From assembly GCA_963678705.1 (NCBI GenBank), contig OY783214.1, positions 1,116,001 to 1,180,000 of the forward strand: a stretch of 64,000 nucleotides of DNA, read 5' to 3'. Under the pieces are notes generated by a model, which searched no databases, was not told where the DNA came from, and saw only the letters and a list, made by a program, of their open reading frames with translations. Source of the stretch: Panorpa germanica. Taxonomy: Eukaryota; Arthropoda; Insecta; Mecoptera; Panorpidae. A program made the position numbers and the translations under genes. Positions 21,801-34,827 of this stretch are shown here, piece after piece (positions within the stretch are counted from its first letter, which is position 1; each line of letters begins with the position of its first letter).

Positions 21801-24800
21801 TAACTTTTAGCTGGTTGTCAAGTGATTTTTAAAATATTTCACTAGCAGTGGAGGAGTAGACCCTATTTTAGCGTTGGCAGACGTCATAGAAACTGCCAAC
21901 ATTCATAGAAGGTCGTGAAGTAAGATCATAAATTATTCAACTAATTAAAAAGTTACTAAGTAAAATAATCATATGCAGTACTTGATTGTGTCATAACAGA
22001 CACTTGTTTAATTTATACCTGAAACCGTTGTATTATTATCTTCATACTTTATTTAAATCAAAAATATCCATGCCGACTTTAATGTTGTGCTAATTTCATT
22101 GTATAATAATTAATCATGATTAGTTTGGATAGAACATTTATAATTATTTTGTATTACTTTTTTACATCCAATTGAGTCTTATCCCGGTAACGACAGCGGT
22201 TGGTTGTTATAGATTTGCGATGGTTAGCTTATCCTTGGATATGTAAGTAGCGTGAGTGTTTGTTAGACAGGCATTAAATACATCAGTATTACGTATGCGG
22301 TCATTCGTCAAGCGCTACATAACAGCAATTGACATAGCGACTCAACTGATTCAGTAAGTCTTATGGACTGGCTGTACTACCATTTACTTATATTGGTTAT
22401 TCTCATTAGTGGATTAATCCAGTATAATACGCGCATGTAGATATTAAGTTGAGGTAATAATGCGAATGAAGAGTAACATTCTTATCTCATCCTCTACTTT
22501 AGCGCGTTCTAGTCTTGGTGCGTTTGTACAAACCCAGCGTTTGTACAATCACATCGATGTACTAAAGGTAAATGTATGGCTGTTGTACTCCTTCTTTCCC
22601 ACTTTTCCTATTCCTCACATATCTTTCTTCCATTTGTTAAGTTATTTATGTTTTTTTTCCATTTTTTGTACATGCATTAAAACGTTTTCTTTTTAAATTA
22701 TTTTAGCTTGGGTACATGGAGTTATATATATATATATCCATACATCGATTATTATCACTCATTGTAAATATCAATTTAATTATAATTTCAGGTTAAAACT
22801 GCTATAAAATTGTAATAACGTAATTTTAACGAGAAAATAAGTAAAATAAGATATTTTAGATCTTTGAACTTAAATAACTTTTAAACAAATTAATTTATCG
22901 AAAAAATTACTAAGAACTTTTTGTAGAACGTTCAATTTACTATAAAAATAATTTATTGCCACAGCTTTTTGTGCACTGGTGCAAAAAAAAATTCTTTAAA
23001 AAAAGTGCAAAATCCCCATGTTATTTAAATGGGAAATGAATCGTCGCTGTGGCACGGGTTAATACTAATATTAAGGGCTAATATGGGTCTGATATTTTTT
23101 TTTAGGTCATAAACTAAATATTTTTGGGGTGCTGCAAAGTCTAAAACAAAATTGGTAAGTAACGGACACCCTAATATGCATGCATTTACTTTTTAAGTGG
23201 TTTATATACTTCAATTACTACTTAAAAATGAATTTAATATGTCGAATATAATAACGTTATTGTTTTTATAATTATTAACAAACATATTTATGTATTTCAG
23301 AACTCACGCGCAAAACTTTTTTGCGCTAAGATGTTGGTTGCTAATTCTGGACCAGAATACAAATAAGATCTTTTAAGTTATTATTTTTGAAAAGTGTTAC
23401 TCATCTTGCTGCGGCTGGGATATTATTAAATCGCTGTTTTATTCTTCCTCTCCTCCTTTTCTTATTTCTCAAATATCTCTTCCCATTGTTAACTTATTTA
23501 TATTCTTCTTTTTTTTTTAGCTTGGCCGTTTGGAGTTCTTTGGATATTACTAAATATTTGACAAGAACTAAACTATAAGTAAGTAACTTAATAATATCTA
23601 CACTTTCTATTACATGACAATAAGTACTAATATTTATTTAATGTAGTAGTGTATAGAAACAACGAAATTACTTAGAGCAACAAATTTGGATTTCTTTTAC
23701 ACTTAAAGCTTAATCATCTAAGTTAATACTCTTAACCCTCACAGTTTAATTTTTGACTTTTGGAAATAGATAGTTAGCGCTGGTTTGACTATTTGTAATG
23801 CTATTTTTTTTTCATAATTTCAGCTTTCTACTTGATTAAAGGAGTTACACATATGTTCTACTGAGAATAAATGGGAGTTAAGGGTTCTGATTCTAGTACG
23901 GGATGAGTGATGAGAGGAATGTAGGATCTTTTGTTCCGGGATTAAGTCAGGCAAGAAAGTTATTTTACTTTTTTTTAAATAATATTTCTATTTTTATTTG
24001 GAAAATATATTCTGGATTATGAAATCTGCAATTCTCCAATAATTAACACATATACTTCTGGGCTGTTGTAAATATTATAACAATTAATAACAACTGTTAT
24101 AATATATAAATAATAATAAAAATAAGAGAATCAACCTACATATTTATTAATAATAATAGAATATCAAAATTGAAAACAGTTATTAGTTAATAACGGTGAA
24201 AAGTTTTCATTATATAGTTTAAATTACGATAGTTTGGCGGTGACTTATTCTTATAACAAGTTTTGTCGTATAAATATTTCTACGAATCAATAAAAAAGCA
24301 TGAATTGCCGCCGCCGATCCTTCTTAATTTAAACTATAATAGTTTTGTTCCATAATAAAATACAAGATATGAAATGACACCCTCACAAAACCCCGAACAA
24401 GTATAGTGTTATTTTTTTTTTATAACATTTGTATAAAATAATAGGTTCCATAAATGAATTAAACAAAGTGAAAGTGAAGCTGATTAGCTAGTTTATCCTA
24501 AGTCACAAAACTTTAAGCAAAGTCGCAATAAATAGTAACTTTTTTTTGTATATTGGTTTATATGTTGTTTTATTGTAAACTGCCATACACCTAAACGAAA
24601 GGCGGCTACTTTTTTGTTCGAAACATATAAATACAGAATTTAAAAAATCAATATATTTTAAACCAATTTTATAACCATAATTTCATTTACTCTTTAAGTG
24701 CTCATATATCGTCATTCATTGTAAGTGAATATCCATTGTGCGGGTATCTCTTATCATGTTTTTTTTAAATACTTAGTCATAAATAAAATAATATCAGAAC

Positions 24801-25417
24801 TTAAAGCTAACGAATGGACTTTTTTCTTGCAGGTAACTTAATTCACCGGAAGAAGAATAGTATGGTAATGGTACTATAAATGATAACTAGTTTTTATTCA
24901 GACGGTTCTGAATGTCATAATAAATTCGGACATACATTTAAAATAGTTCTATCTAAACATATGATCAGTAAAATTATTTTTAGTAAAACATATGGCTTGC
25001 TAAACTGCAAGTTCATTTTTAAGTGACGCTGAAGAATAACAAAATTTGAGTAGTAGTTATTCTTTAGTCAAATTTAAGCTTGTACTATGTGCAATATGCT
25101 AAGTTAATATTTATATTTCAATGATTCTGTCAAATTGAAGAATGACGAAGTAAAAGTAGTCTTTCTTTTGTTCGAGGAATTAAAGTTATTAAGATAATTA
25201 ATAATTTTCATTATTCTCTAACATATGTTAAGTTGCATATTTATCAATGTGTCTGAAGAATTAAAAAAAAAATCTTCCAGTTTCTGCTACTAATATTGGT
25301 ATTGCTATTACAATATCATAATATGCACTGAAACAATTAATGCACTACATTTGCGCAAATTTTTAAATGGAATTTCCTACCCGGTACCTCCTGGCTATTA
25401 CTTCAGAAGAGAAACAT
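21801..25417. other. AT-rich region between satellite blocks
   Basis: No gene could be supported. It contains a repeat of about 330 bp at 22851-23181 (second copy at 40457-40790). It also contains a diverged pair of intron-like segments, 22572-22730 and 23417-23560, each with a pyrimidine tract ending in ttttagcttgg. An open stretch 22460-22570 ends at a donor-like GTAAATG, but the protein is not recognisable. Confidence 0.45.
22851..23181. repeat. Interspersed repeat of about 330 bp, copy 1
   Basis: Runs from tttgaacttaaataacttt to taacggacaccctaatat and matches 40457-40790 at high identity in the same orientation, including a ccccatgttatttaaatggg block. It has no coding potential. It is probably a non-autonomous DNA element or a terminal piece of one, but I see no inverted repeat. 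Confidence 0.8.
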
Positions 25418-27092
25418 GTGTATGTCATCCTTTATGTTCCACTGCACTTCTAACTGTTACTTTTGCATTACGTTATAAATGGAATTTTCTAACTTTGGAT
25501 TACTCTGGAACTAAAACCATTTCGTAAATATCATCTTGAATATCATCTTCATAAACTAGAAAAAACTTCACCTGGACGAGGTTATAAATCGAATATATCT
25601 TTGCTGTTACTCTGGAAAACAAACACAAGTCATCCCGTTCTGCTACTCCTATCTGCTGTCAGAATTTCTTCTCTACTGAAACACTGTGTTCTGCATTTTT
25701 GCACTAGGTTATGGATGGAATCTTCTAGCTGTGGATTACTTTGACAGTCAATTCATTTCTCCCAAATCTTTTCCATATTTTGCCGTAGCGAAGCTGCTGT
25801 TAGGATATCCTCTTTACAGACTATCAAAATATTCATATGGACAAGGTTATAAATCGAATATATCTTTGCTGTTATACTAACAAAGAGAAGCCATCCCTTT
25901 ATTGAAGTCCTGCTACTCCTACCTGCTCTTAGGATTCATATCTACTAGAACGGTGTTCTTCACTTTTGCACTAGGTTATGGACGGAATCTTCTAGTTATG
26001 GATTACTTAGACAGTGAATTCATTTCTTCTAAATCTTTTCCATATTTTGCCGTAACGCAGCTGGTGTAAGGATATCATCTTTACGGACTAGCAAAATCTC
26101 CATCTGGACGAGGTTATAAATCGAATATATCGTTGCTGTTACTCTGGAAGACAAACACAAGTTATCCCGTTTTTGAAGTCCTGCTACACCTATCTGCTGT
26201 CAGGATTTCAGCTGTACTGGAACGGTGTTCTGCACTTTTACACTAGGTTATGGATGGAATCTTCTAACTGTGGATTATTTCGACATTGAATTTATTTCTC
26301 TCAAATATTTTCTATATTTTGCCGTAACGCAGCTGCTGGTACGATATCATCTTTACGGACTATTAAAATCTCCATCTAGACGAGGTTATAAATCGAATAT
26401 ATCTTTGCTGTTACTCTGGAAGACAAACACAAGTTATCCCGTTTTTGAAGTCCTGCTACTCCTATCTGCTGTCAGGATTTCATCGCTACTGGAACACTTT
26501 TGCACTAGATTATGCATGGAATCTTCTAGCTGTGGATTACTTCGACAGTGAATTAATTTCTCCCAAATTTTTCCATATTTTGCCGTAGCGAAGCTGCTGT
26601 TAGGACATCCTCTTTACGGACTATCAAAATCTTCATATGGACGAGGTTATAAATCGAATATATCTTTGCTGTTATACTAACAAAGAGAAGCTATCCCTTT
26701 ATTGAAGTCCTGCTACTCCTACCTGCTCTTAGGATTCATCTCTACTAGAACGGTGTTCTTCACTTTTGCACTAGGTTATGGATGGAATCTTCTAGTTATG
26801 GATTACTTAAAATATGAATTCATTTCTCCTAAATCTTTTCCATATTTTGCCGTAACGCAGCTGGTGTTAGGATATCATCTTTACGGACTAGCAAAATCTC
26901 CATCTGGACGAGGTTATAAATCGAATATATTGTTGCTGTTACTCTGGACGACAAACACAAGTTATTCCGTTTTTGAAGTCCTGCTACTCCTATCTGCTGT
27001 CAGGATTTCATCTCTACTGGAACACTTTTGCACTAGGTTATGCATGGAATCTTCTAGCTGTGGATTACTTCGACAGTGAATTTATTTCTCCC
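25418..27092. repeat. 261-274-bp satellite, block 2
   Basis: Phasing points lie at 25578, 25843, 26110, 26382, 26643 and 26910 (spacings 265, 267, 272, 261, 267). The left edge is diverged. Unit subtypes match those of block 1; for instance 25860-26040 and 16685-16860 are almost identical. This implies exchange between blocks or a shared higher-order unit. The array stops abruptly at 27092, inside a unit, where BEL/Pao sequence begins. Confidence 0.9.
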
Positions 27093-29401
27093 TGTTAAAT
27101 TTATGTGTTTAATTGCAAATTTGCACATTTTGATCCACCTACTAAAATAACTAAACGAAATATTTTATCATTTATTGGTAAAATTTTTGATCCAATTGGA
27201 TTACTATCGCCTTGTGTCATACCTTTCAAATTAATGATACAACAATTATGGCTAGCTCACTTACATTGGGACGACGAAGTTCCAGAACATTTAGCAAATA
27301 TTTGGACTGCTTTAATAAAACAGTTGCCAAGCTTAAATAACGTATCTATACCGCGAAAATCATTAATCAGTAATTTCGAAACTATTGAAATTCATGGCTT
27401 TTGTGACGCTTCAGAACGTGCATACGGTGCTTCCATATATTTTAAAAGCACTAATAATGAAAATATTTCTAAAACAACTTTATTACATTCAAAGTCTAAA
27501 GTATCGCCTTTAAAATCGCTAGCAATTCCATGCTTGGAATTATGTGCAGCATTGTTGCTGTCTAGAATGACTAAAAAATTGTTGTCAATAATATCTGTAC
27601 TTGTAAATCGCGTAATTCTCTGGTCTGATTCAGTTATTGTACTATCATGGCTTAAATGCATACCTAACTCATTAAAGACTTTTGTAGCAAATCGTGTTTC
27701 CGCAATTCAAACAGACATGAATTCCATCACTCAATGGCGTCATGTGCGTACTGAATATAATCCATCTGATTTAATTTCGCGAGGCATTCTTGCTAGTAAT
27801 ATAGTTGATTACAATTTCTGGTGGCAAGGTCCAGACTGGTTATCGCAATCAGAAAGTTCATGGCCTGAAAGCAATTGTACTGTAAAATGTTTACCTGAAA
27901 CGAAATCAGTTATATTGGCGAATCATTCCATAACCAGATCAAATCCTATATTTGATACATTTTCAAACTTAAGAACTCTCAATAGAGTCACCGCGTATTG
28001 CCTGCGTTTTATACACAACTGTAGAAACAAACAAAATAAGGCAAACGGCATTTTAACGGTTACAGAATTACAAGATTCAATGCAACTTCTCGTAAAGTTA
28101 GCTCAAAAAGAACATTTTGCGTCTGAACTAAAAGCTCTAACGTGTAACGCACCTTTAGCAAATAAAAGCACATTGCTTTGTCTCAATCCCTTTCTCGACG
28201 ATAACGACATCATTAGAGTAGGTGGCAGACTAAAATACTCAAATTTCGAATTTCACAGACGGCATCCTATTGTTCTACACAACAAACACAAATTAACAAC
28301 GCTGATAATGGAGAAGGAACACCTGAGATTATTTCATCCAGGTTATTATTATTCAGCATAAGGGACCAATATTGGCCCATTAAAGGCATTTCTTTAGCAA
28401 AAAACATCGTACATCGCTGTGTGACATGTTTCAGACAAAAACCGCGTTTTCCATCACCAAAAATGGGTTATCTTCCATTTGCAAGAGTTTCTTTGGACTT
28501 TCCGTTCAAAGACGCCGGCGTCGATTATGCTCGAAACAAATATGGCCGATGTAGTAAACTATTAAAATCTAACATTTGCTTATTTATCTGCTTCGCAACA
28601 AACAATATACATTTAGAATTGGTTACTGAACTTACGACTCAGTGCTTCTTAGGTGCTCTGAATCGATCCATATCACGCAGAGGCAAACCTAATATCATTT
28701 ATTCTGATAACGGCACAAACTTTGTTGGAGCATGCCGGGCCTTAGGTAAATTTTTATCGGATGGAAATAATGCGAAAACAATAGAAACTGTGGTTTCTGA
28801 TTTAACCATTACATGGAAGTTCATTCCACCATACTCGCCTAGTTGGGGAGGTTTGTGGGAGAGTAACATCAAGTCCACAAAAGCACATCTTAAGCGCGTC
28901 ATACAAAATAATCACTTCACTTTTGAAGACACTTACACATTGCTAACCCAAATAGAGGCAATACTCAATTCTCGCTCTCTTTATCCCGCCTCCAATGATC
29001 CTAACGACTTAGTTCCCATCTCACCTGGACACCTGCTAATAGGACGGCAGCTTACTAGCATCGCTCCTGCAGAGGACGCTCCAATCAATTTTAGCAGAAT
29101 GCAGCGCTTCACACAACTTCAGGACTGCATTCAAAACTTCTGGAAACGCTGGTCGAATGATTATCTTGGACACTGCAATCAACTTTCAAAATGGAAAAAT
29201 TCTACAGGTGTTGTACCGCAGCCCGGAAGTTTGGTTTTAATCAAAGAACCTAATCTACCTCCATCACACTGGATGTTGGGTCGTATAGTGAAAGTGAGTG
29301 TCAGTGATGATTTAACGGCTCGTCTAGCCACTATAAAAACAATTAAAGGCGAAGTAAAACGTCTAGTGCGACATCTTGCTCCATTACCAATCGAACATTA
29401 A
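27093..29401 (+). pseudogene. BEL/Pao pol, RNase H and integrase half, one frameshift
   Basis: The frame 27105-28361 has the Pao signature IGKIFDPIGLLSP, then RNase H residues in order: FCDASERAYGAS, LELCAALLL, LWSDSVIVLSW and HVRTEYNPSDLISRG. The integrase zinc region begins near 28290. A single shift near 28342 breaks the frame; the next frame continues IRDQYWPIKGISLAKNIVHR through CVTCFRQKP into 28421-29401. That second part carries the integrase core: GVDYA (first Asp), YSDNGTNF (second Asp) and PSWGGLWE (Glu). The expected residues after GVDYA differ from the common GP. Protease and reverse transcriptase are absent upstream, where the satellite begins. Confidence 0.9.
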
Positions 29402-29432
29402 TTGAAACTTTGATAACATATCCCAATTTCAA

Positions 29433-29444
29433 CGCCCGGGAGAA
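29433..29444 (+). other. Polypurine tract of BEL/Pao element
   Basis: The block cgcccgggagaa sits directly before the TGTT of the LTR, as expected for the plus-strand primer of a BEL/Pao element. Confidence 0.6.
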
Positions 29445-30845
29445 TGTTCATAAATGCATGCAATATTCATATTTGTATATCAATATCTTGCTTTTATTTT
29501 TAATTAATGTTAGTTTTAAGATTTCTTTGTCTTAATTCATTTATATTTTATGCCTATTTGTTTTTATATACTTTATTTATATATTTTTTACTTTATATAT
29601 TTTATGCCTATTTGGTTTTATATAGTGTATATGTTATACACTTCTCGCTTTGGGCAACCATAATACTGCTTATGTAAACATCCTTTCTTTATATGAGTCA
29701 CTTCTCTAGGGTCCACACTAGGTAAATGTTCCCAATTTCGTTCTTATTAACTCAACATTTAAACGTAACGGACGCATAATCTTTGGTGCATTTACATAAA
29801 ATAATAATTACACCTATTATTATTTATAACTAAAACCGCGAGTTACATTTACTTAGTGTCGTAACTAGTATTTTTATCAATTAAAATATTTAATCAATTT
29901 ATATGTAATTCAATAGTGTAGTTTCAGAATAAATGTAATCTAAAAAAGTTCTGATGTTTTGCTGTGTCTTTTGATATAAATAAAAAATTGCTATTAATTA
30001 GTTAATAACAAAAAGGTCCTTCATAACAAATTGTGCGCACCCTAAGCTATTGAAAGGAACTGAGCGACATTTGCCGTTCGAGAACTTGGATACCGCCGAC
30101 AGATCGCAAATACGCCCTAGCCAGCCTATAGATCTCTATAAGGTCCAAACTCCCCAAACACATCTCAATAACATAACATTTCATAACAAATAATTAGTTA
30201 ACCTACAACGCAACAACGAAATCAAAATGGCAAAATAATAGAATTATTTACAAAAAGCATCTTGAATGTAGAAAACGCATAAACAAAATGGTTAATATTT
30301 TAATACTTTTGCTAATTTTGAAACACTATGGATTGTATTGGTTTTCTTAATAGTAAAACTTGATATTTTTATTATCTATTTTTAATTTTTGTTTTGTACT
30401 AGTTTTGTAAAAACAAAAATACCTTTTGTAAACTTTTAGTTCAATGTGGTGTTTCCTCTAAAATAAAGTGTTACAAGGGTAGCAATAAAATTAATATATA
30501 GCTTTACACTTCAAAATATTAACGAATGTTGAACTGGTTTAAAGTTCTTAAAACAAAATCACATACTGGTTGCCTTATAGTGGACAGTGTTGCCATATTT
30601 CTCAACATCGTAATTGTATTTAGTCTACATGTATATATAAAAGCGTACATGTGTTAGGTACAATCTGAAAAAAAAATACTGTGTTGTATGTAATGTACGT
30701 ATTGTTTGTTCCTAATATCCGAGTGTAACATTGCTTACTATTGTCATCAGTAAACTAACTTAAATACTGAAACCAGAGGTTTAGTCAGAAATCAAACTTT
30801 ACTTATTTATTATAGATGATAATAGAAAAAAAATAATATACTATA
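29445..30845 (+). mobile_element. BEL/Pao 3' LTR start and unassigned sequence
   Basis: The LTR begins tgttcataaatgcatgcaat at 29445. Its right end is uncertain; gagtgtaaca at about 30721-30730 is a candidate TG...CA end, with a TATA-like tatataaaag near 30636. No 5' LTR is present in the window for comparison. A fragment of the same LTR start is at 17732. The remainder up to 30845 is AT-rich without recognised genes. Confidence 0.5.
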
Positions 30846-32671
30846 CTAGCAAACCCGGCGAACTCCGTTTCGCCATCAGATGGCTTCGTTTTATGTAACA
30901 TTTCGTTTGGTGATTAAAAGATGAAGAAAATTTTTTTTTTTTTTTTATATTTGAAAAGGAAAAATTTTATTTCATTTCACAACAGTAATGAATTCATTTC
31001 GATTAGTGTTATTTAGTTGAACTTCTCTAAGTAAATGAAAGTGAATCCAATGTAAATACTGAATCGAAGCGTTATACGTGTCCGCAAATTATCCGTTTCA
31101 TTGAAGTGCTCTTTGGTAAACCACATTTTTATATACGCCTGAAAATGCAAAATTAAATGAATTGTTAATGAAAACCAATAATAGCAATAATTAGTGTGTG
31201 AATATTGTACCTGTAATTGGATCGACCATCGCACATGTTCACCTGTTGGGGTACAATCCGCTCTTATGACAAATTTGTGCGTATCCGATGGCATTCGTTC
31301 CAATGCTGTTTTGAACATATTAACCACAGCATTATTAGCGTGAAAAAATGCTTGCAACTGTTCAATAATTTGTCTCTTTAACTGTAGTGTTCCCTGTATA
31401 TTGCACCGCACATTCAGCTGATCCACCAACGATGAAATGAAATATATTTGCAGAAATTGATGCGGTTCATCTGGTGTTGGCACCATTGAACCATGCAAAT
31501 GATATATTTGTCCTTGTATCTGTAATTGCAAACAATCATTTGTTGAAGAATACGGTGTAACTTCTGATCGTGTGATGGTGTAGTGTGTGGTGTATATGTA
31601 GTTGTTATGTGTTGCAATTCATTGTGTTGGTGTGAGTGATTGGTTATGTGTGTTGTATCTTTTACCTTGCAAGTCGGCATGAAGCCGCCTTCTCGAATGA
31701 TAGTAGCTCCAAAGGAAGTCATGCGAAAGCAGTTATTGTATTCAAGGATGTGATGAAGAAAATGGCTGGAATCGGGATCACTTCCATCGAACAATGGTTT
31801 CAGTGGCTGTGGTGGTGTAAGTAATGGATCCAGTTTGACTTTTCCACTTGCGCAGCACAATCCAGCCGTTTCTCTTTTGAACTTTAACGCATTGCAATAT
31901 CGGCATATAGTCGTCGTTGGTCCAATATCTAAATTTTCATCATCACTGTAGTTCGCAGTGGGATCATATTGGAATGCCAAGCGATTGTATGATGCCAATG
32001 ATCTTCATGTGCTCACGCTTTGTCTCAATCGGGTATTTTCTCTTATTATATTTTGTCTTTCTTCGCTTAAGTTCTGTGAATTCACTTGTTGCTGGCTTGC
32101 ATGTCTTGTGCGGCGGCCGATGTTCGCACGTCGTCCTCTAGGCATTTTGGACTATGGACAGAGTGGTGAATGTAACCTGAAATGCACGATCCACATAATT
32201 TACACAGTTCAACTTACCACCTTAAAGACAAATGCCTGCTGTTGAAATTGAATAAAAATTTGCACAATACACGTGATTGATTTGATGGTTTCCAATTGAA
32301 ATGTTAGGAAACGAATAACTTATTTTTTTAACTTTTTTTCACAATTTCACAGTGAACACAATACCGATTTGTCACATGAAATTAACTGAGCAGAGAACAA
32401 TGAGTAGCTGTCAAACAGTGTATCACGCACCGGCGCCATCTACTTAAAATATTGGTTTGTATCTATGCTATGTATCAGAGATGGCGCTGTATGTGAACAA
32501 AGATTTTCCCGCTTTTCTGTTGAAATTTTTTCTGAATTCCTGAATTTTCTTTGCTATAAACCTCACGGAGCCCGAGACCTTTCCAACGAATGCAAAACCG
32601 TGGAAATCGGTTCGTGCGTTCTGGAGTTATAACGTCAGGAAGGAAAACCCGACTTATTTTTATATAGTAGA
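30846..32671 (-). mobile_element. Helitron copy C, internally deleted
   Basis: The 3' end (CTAG and hairpin) is at 30846 and the 5' end (TCTACT) at 32671. The coding part keeps exon 1 (from an ATG near 32145), the short intron, and exon 2 up to about GEHVR. It then jumps near 31230 through the second-intron sequence to the terminal part at about 31130. Everything from the Rep HUH domain to the helicase is missing. Total length 1826 bp against 4323 bp for copy B. The leader is full length here, including the block lost in copy A. Confidence 0.9.
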
Positions 32672-32939
32672 TTATATGTTACTACGTTATAAGAATAAAA
32701 CTTTTATTTCTTTATTTACTGCAGTGTACGTTTTCTTTTACAAATTGTTAAGAATATTTTATATTACTATATTAGTTAGTCTAATAACCTTATTTCTTGA
32801 CATTAATTCTTTACATAATAGAATTATATTTCCTAACAAACGCAAATCAGAAAATTACACAAGTAAATATGAGTATTTTAAAGAATATTCTGAAAATAAA
32901 ATAAACCAGTTTAAACAATATTTAATACTCAAATCTTTA
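32672..32939. other. AT-rich spacer with an uncalled open frame
   Basis: An open stretch 32676-32942 (88 codons, plus) is AT-rich and hydrophobic with no recognisable motif. It overlaps the 3' end of the minus-strand exon. It is not called as a gene. Confidence 0.4.
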
Positions 32940-33266
32940 TAGTATCATGCATGTAGATCTCATTGGTGGTCGTTGAGTTACTAGGCTTTGAGCTTGATAT
33001 TGAAATTTTGTAACGACTTTCTTCCTCTTTAATGTTGATTCTGTTGCAGCTTCCATTTGTTTTCGGCGAACTCTGACCGCTTTTCTTGTACTTGCAACAT
33101 CAATGCGCTCGCGGAAATTCAAATAGTAAAAGAAATTTTCGTACAAGCTTATCTCGGCTACGTTGTATTCATCAATTATATCATGTTCGTCTTTTAATTG
33201 TTCCAGGTGGGTGAACAACACGGTAAGTTTTAGATTGGGATCTCTAATGTGGTAATACAGCGTATC
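32937..33266 (-). CDS. Last exon of an unidentified host gene
   Basis: In minus sense an acceptor (TTCTTACTAG) precedes an open frame starting DTLYYHIRDP at 33266, which runs about 109 codons to a stop at 32937. The sequence has normal amino-acid composition: an acidic helical part (EQLKDEHDIIDEYNVAEISL), then an arginine/lysine-rich tail. It does not look like any of the transposon proteins nearby. I do not recognise the family. A possible upstream exon near 33370-33430 (LLRHALRDCPGY) lies in another frame and could join by a GTATAT donor, but this is weak. The rest of the gene would lie to the right, where a Gypsy fragment now sits, so it may be disrupted. Confidence 0.5.
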   Translation of the reverse strand, partial: DTLYYHIRDPNLKLTVLFTHLEQLKDEHDIIDEYNVAEISLYENFFYYLNFRERIDVASTRKAVRVRRKQMEAATESTLKRKKVVTKFQYQAQSLVTQRPPMRSTCMIL

Positions 33267-33539
33267 CTAGTAAGAAGAATAAATGTATAAATAAATATAT
33301 AATATATATGAATATATATAAATATATAACCGCCAAAATTTAAATTTATAGTATAAGCTAGTATTAAGTGCAATGTAAGATATACAGTATAGCCAGGGCA
33401 GTCTCTTAAAGCGTGTCGAAGTAAGCACACGTATTGTAGCTTTGTATTCAGTATATTTTTAGTTATTAAATCATATTAATCTTAACTTCTGTTTTATTTA
33501 TTCTACGCATAAACACAGATCCTGATAAATACCACCTTT

Positions 33540-34719
33540 ATAGGCTTTTAGTGCCTTACAGTTTTCAGAAGTGGGATAAACGCGAATTAAAAAGATTAAA
33601 TCGTGAAAAAGACAGTTCAAATGTGAAACTAAAAAGCAAAATATTGAAGGTATGTTTTGTAAGCTAGTACAAATCTACGGAACTATTATTAATGCATTTT
33701 TAGATCTGGGAAGTGAAGTAGTAACTATAAGAAAACATATCGCAAGTTCATTATTCACAACGTAAAATTAATTGGTTTTGGCCAGGGAACGTGTGACGCT
33801 CTCGAGAAGCGTGAATCAATAATTACGATCTACGGAATTGACATTCCGTGTGAAATTTTATTAGTACCGAATGAAGCACAGGATAATGACATAATTATAG
33901 GAAGAAGTGCATTATCTAACAGCAAACTAATAATCGTATTTAAAAATTGAAAAGTAATCATAAAACCAATTAATGGAGAAAACGTTAGTGATGGTAAAGA
34001 AAATAAAACAATCTCACGTGTAAATAAAATCAAATACAGTAAACCGATTGTAGAATCAGAGATAAATATACAGACTAATTTATCTAAAAAAGGAAAGGAA
34101 AACTTGTGTGAATTGATAGTTGAAAATCGTGAATGCTTTGCAAAGAACATTTATGAAATCGGTACAACTAATCTTGTTGAAATGAAAATTGAATTAACCG
34201 ATAATGAACCGATTCGAAGTCGACCATACATATTACCTTATGAAAAAATTCACAAAGTTGAAAAAAAAGTAAAACAATTACTAGATGCTGGAATCATAGA
34301 AGAATCTACATCAGAATATTCAAGTCCTATGATACTAGTACAGAAAAACACTGGAGAAGAACGTTTAGTGGTTGATCACAGAAGATTAAGCGCTAAAACA
34401 AAACGAGAAGAATTCCCCATGGCTTTAATAGACGATCAGTTGAATCAACTCGCAGGAAATCAGTATTTTACAACCTTGGATATGTCAAGCGGATATCATC
34501 AGATAAAAATGTCAGAAAGTTCAAAACATTCATAACCAGCAGTGGATTGTATCAATCCAAGAATTTGCCATTTGGATTAGTCAACGCACCGATTTTCAAT
34601 AGATTAATGACTCGAGTTAAACAGAAATTTACACCAGGTGAAATTCTATTTTACATGGACGACAATTTAATACCAAGCAAGAGTATTGAACAGAGTATGA
34701 AAGTAATTAAAAGATTCTT

Positions 34720-34721
<2 letters not shown>
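33540..34721 (+). pseudogene. Gypsy-type pol fragment (protease and RT)
   Basis: A retropepsin-like segment appears near 33695-33720 (FLDLGSE; the usual motif is DSG or DTG) and continues at 33780-33950 with NDIIIGRSAL. Stops break it at about 33730 and 33950. The frame 34104-34535 carries the reverse transcriptase fingers and palm (GIIEESTSEYSSPMILVQK, then FTTLDMSSGYHQIKM). A shift near 34515 moves to 34547-34721, with LPFGLVNAP and the catalytic FYMDDNLIPS. It ends at a (TA)n tract in which the rest of pol is lost. No LTR is seen. Confidence 0.88.

Positions 34722-34800
<79 letters not shown>
34722..34800. repeat. (TA)n microsatellite at Gypsy break
   Basis: About 35 TA units followed by tatgtatata, exactly at the break of the Gypsy pol frame. 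Confidence 0.95.
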
Positions 34801-34827
34801 AACAAATAATTTTATTATATAATAAAT

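Noticed and set aside
29445..30845. Complete BEL/Pao LTR with both borders
   Set aside because: Only the start is supported (polypurine tract and the matching fragment at 17732); the right border cannot be fixed without a second LTR.
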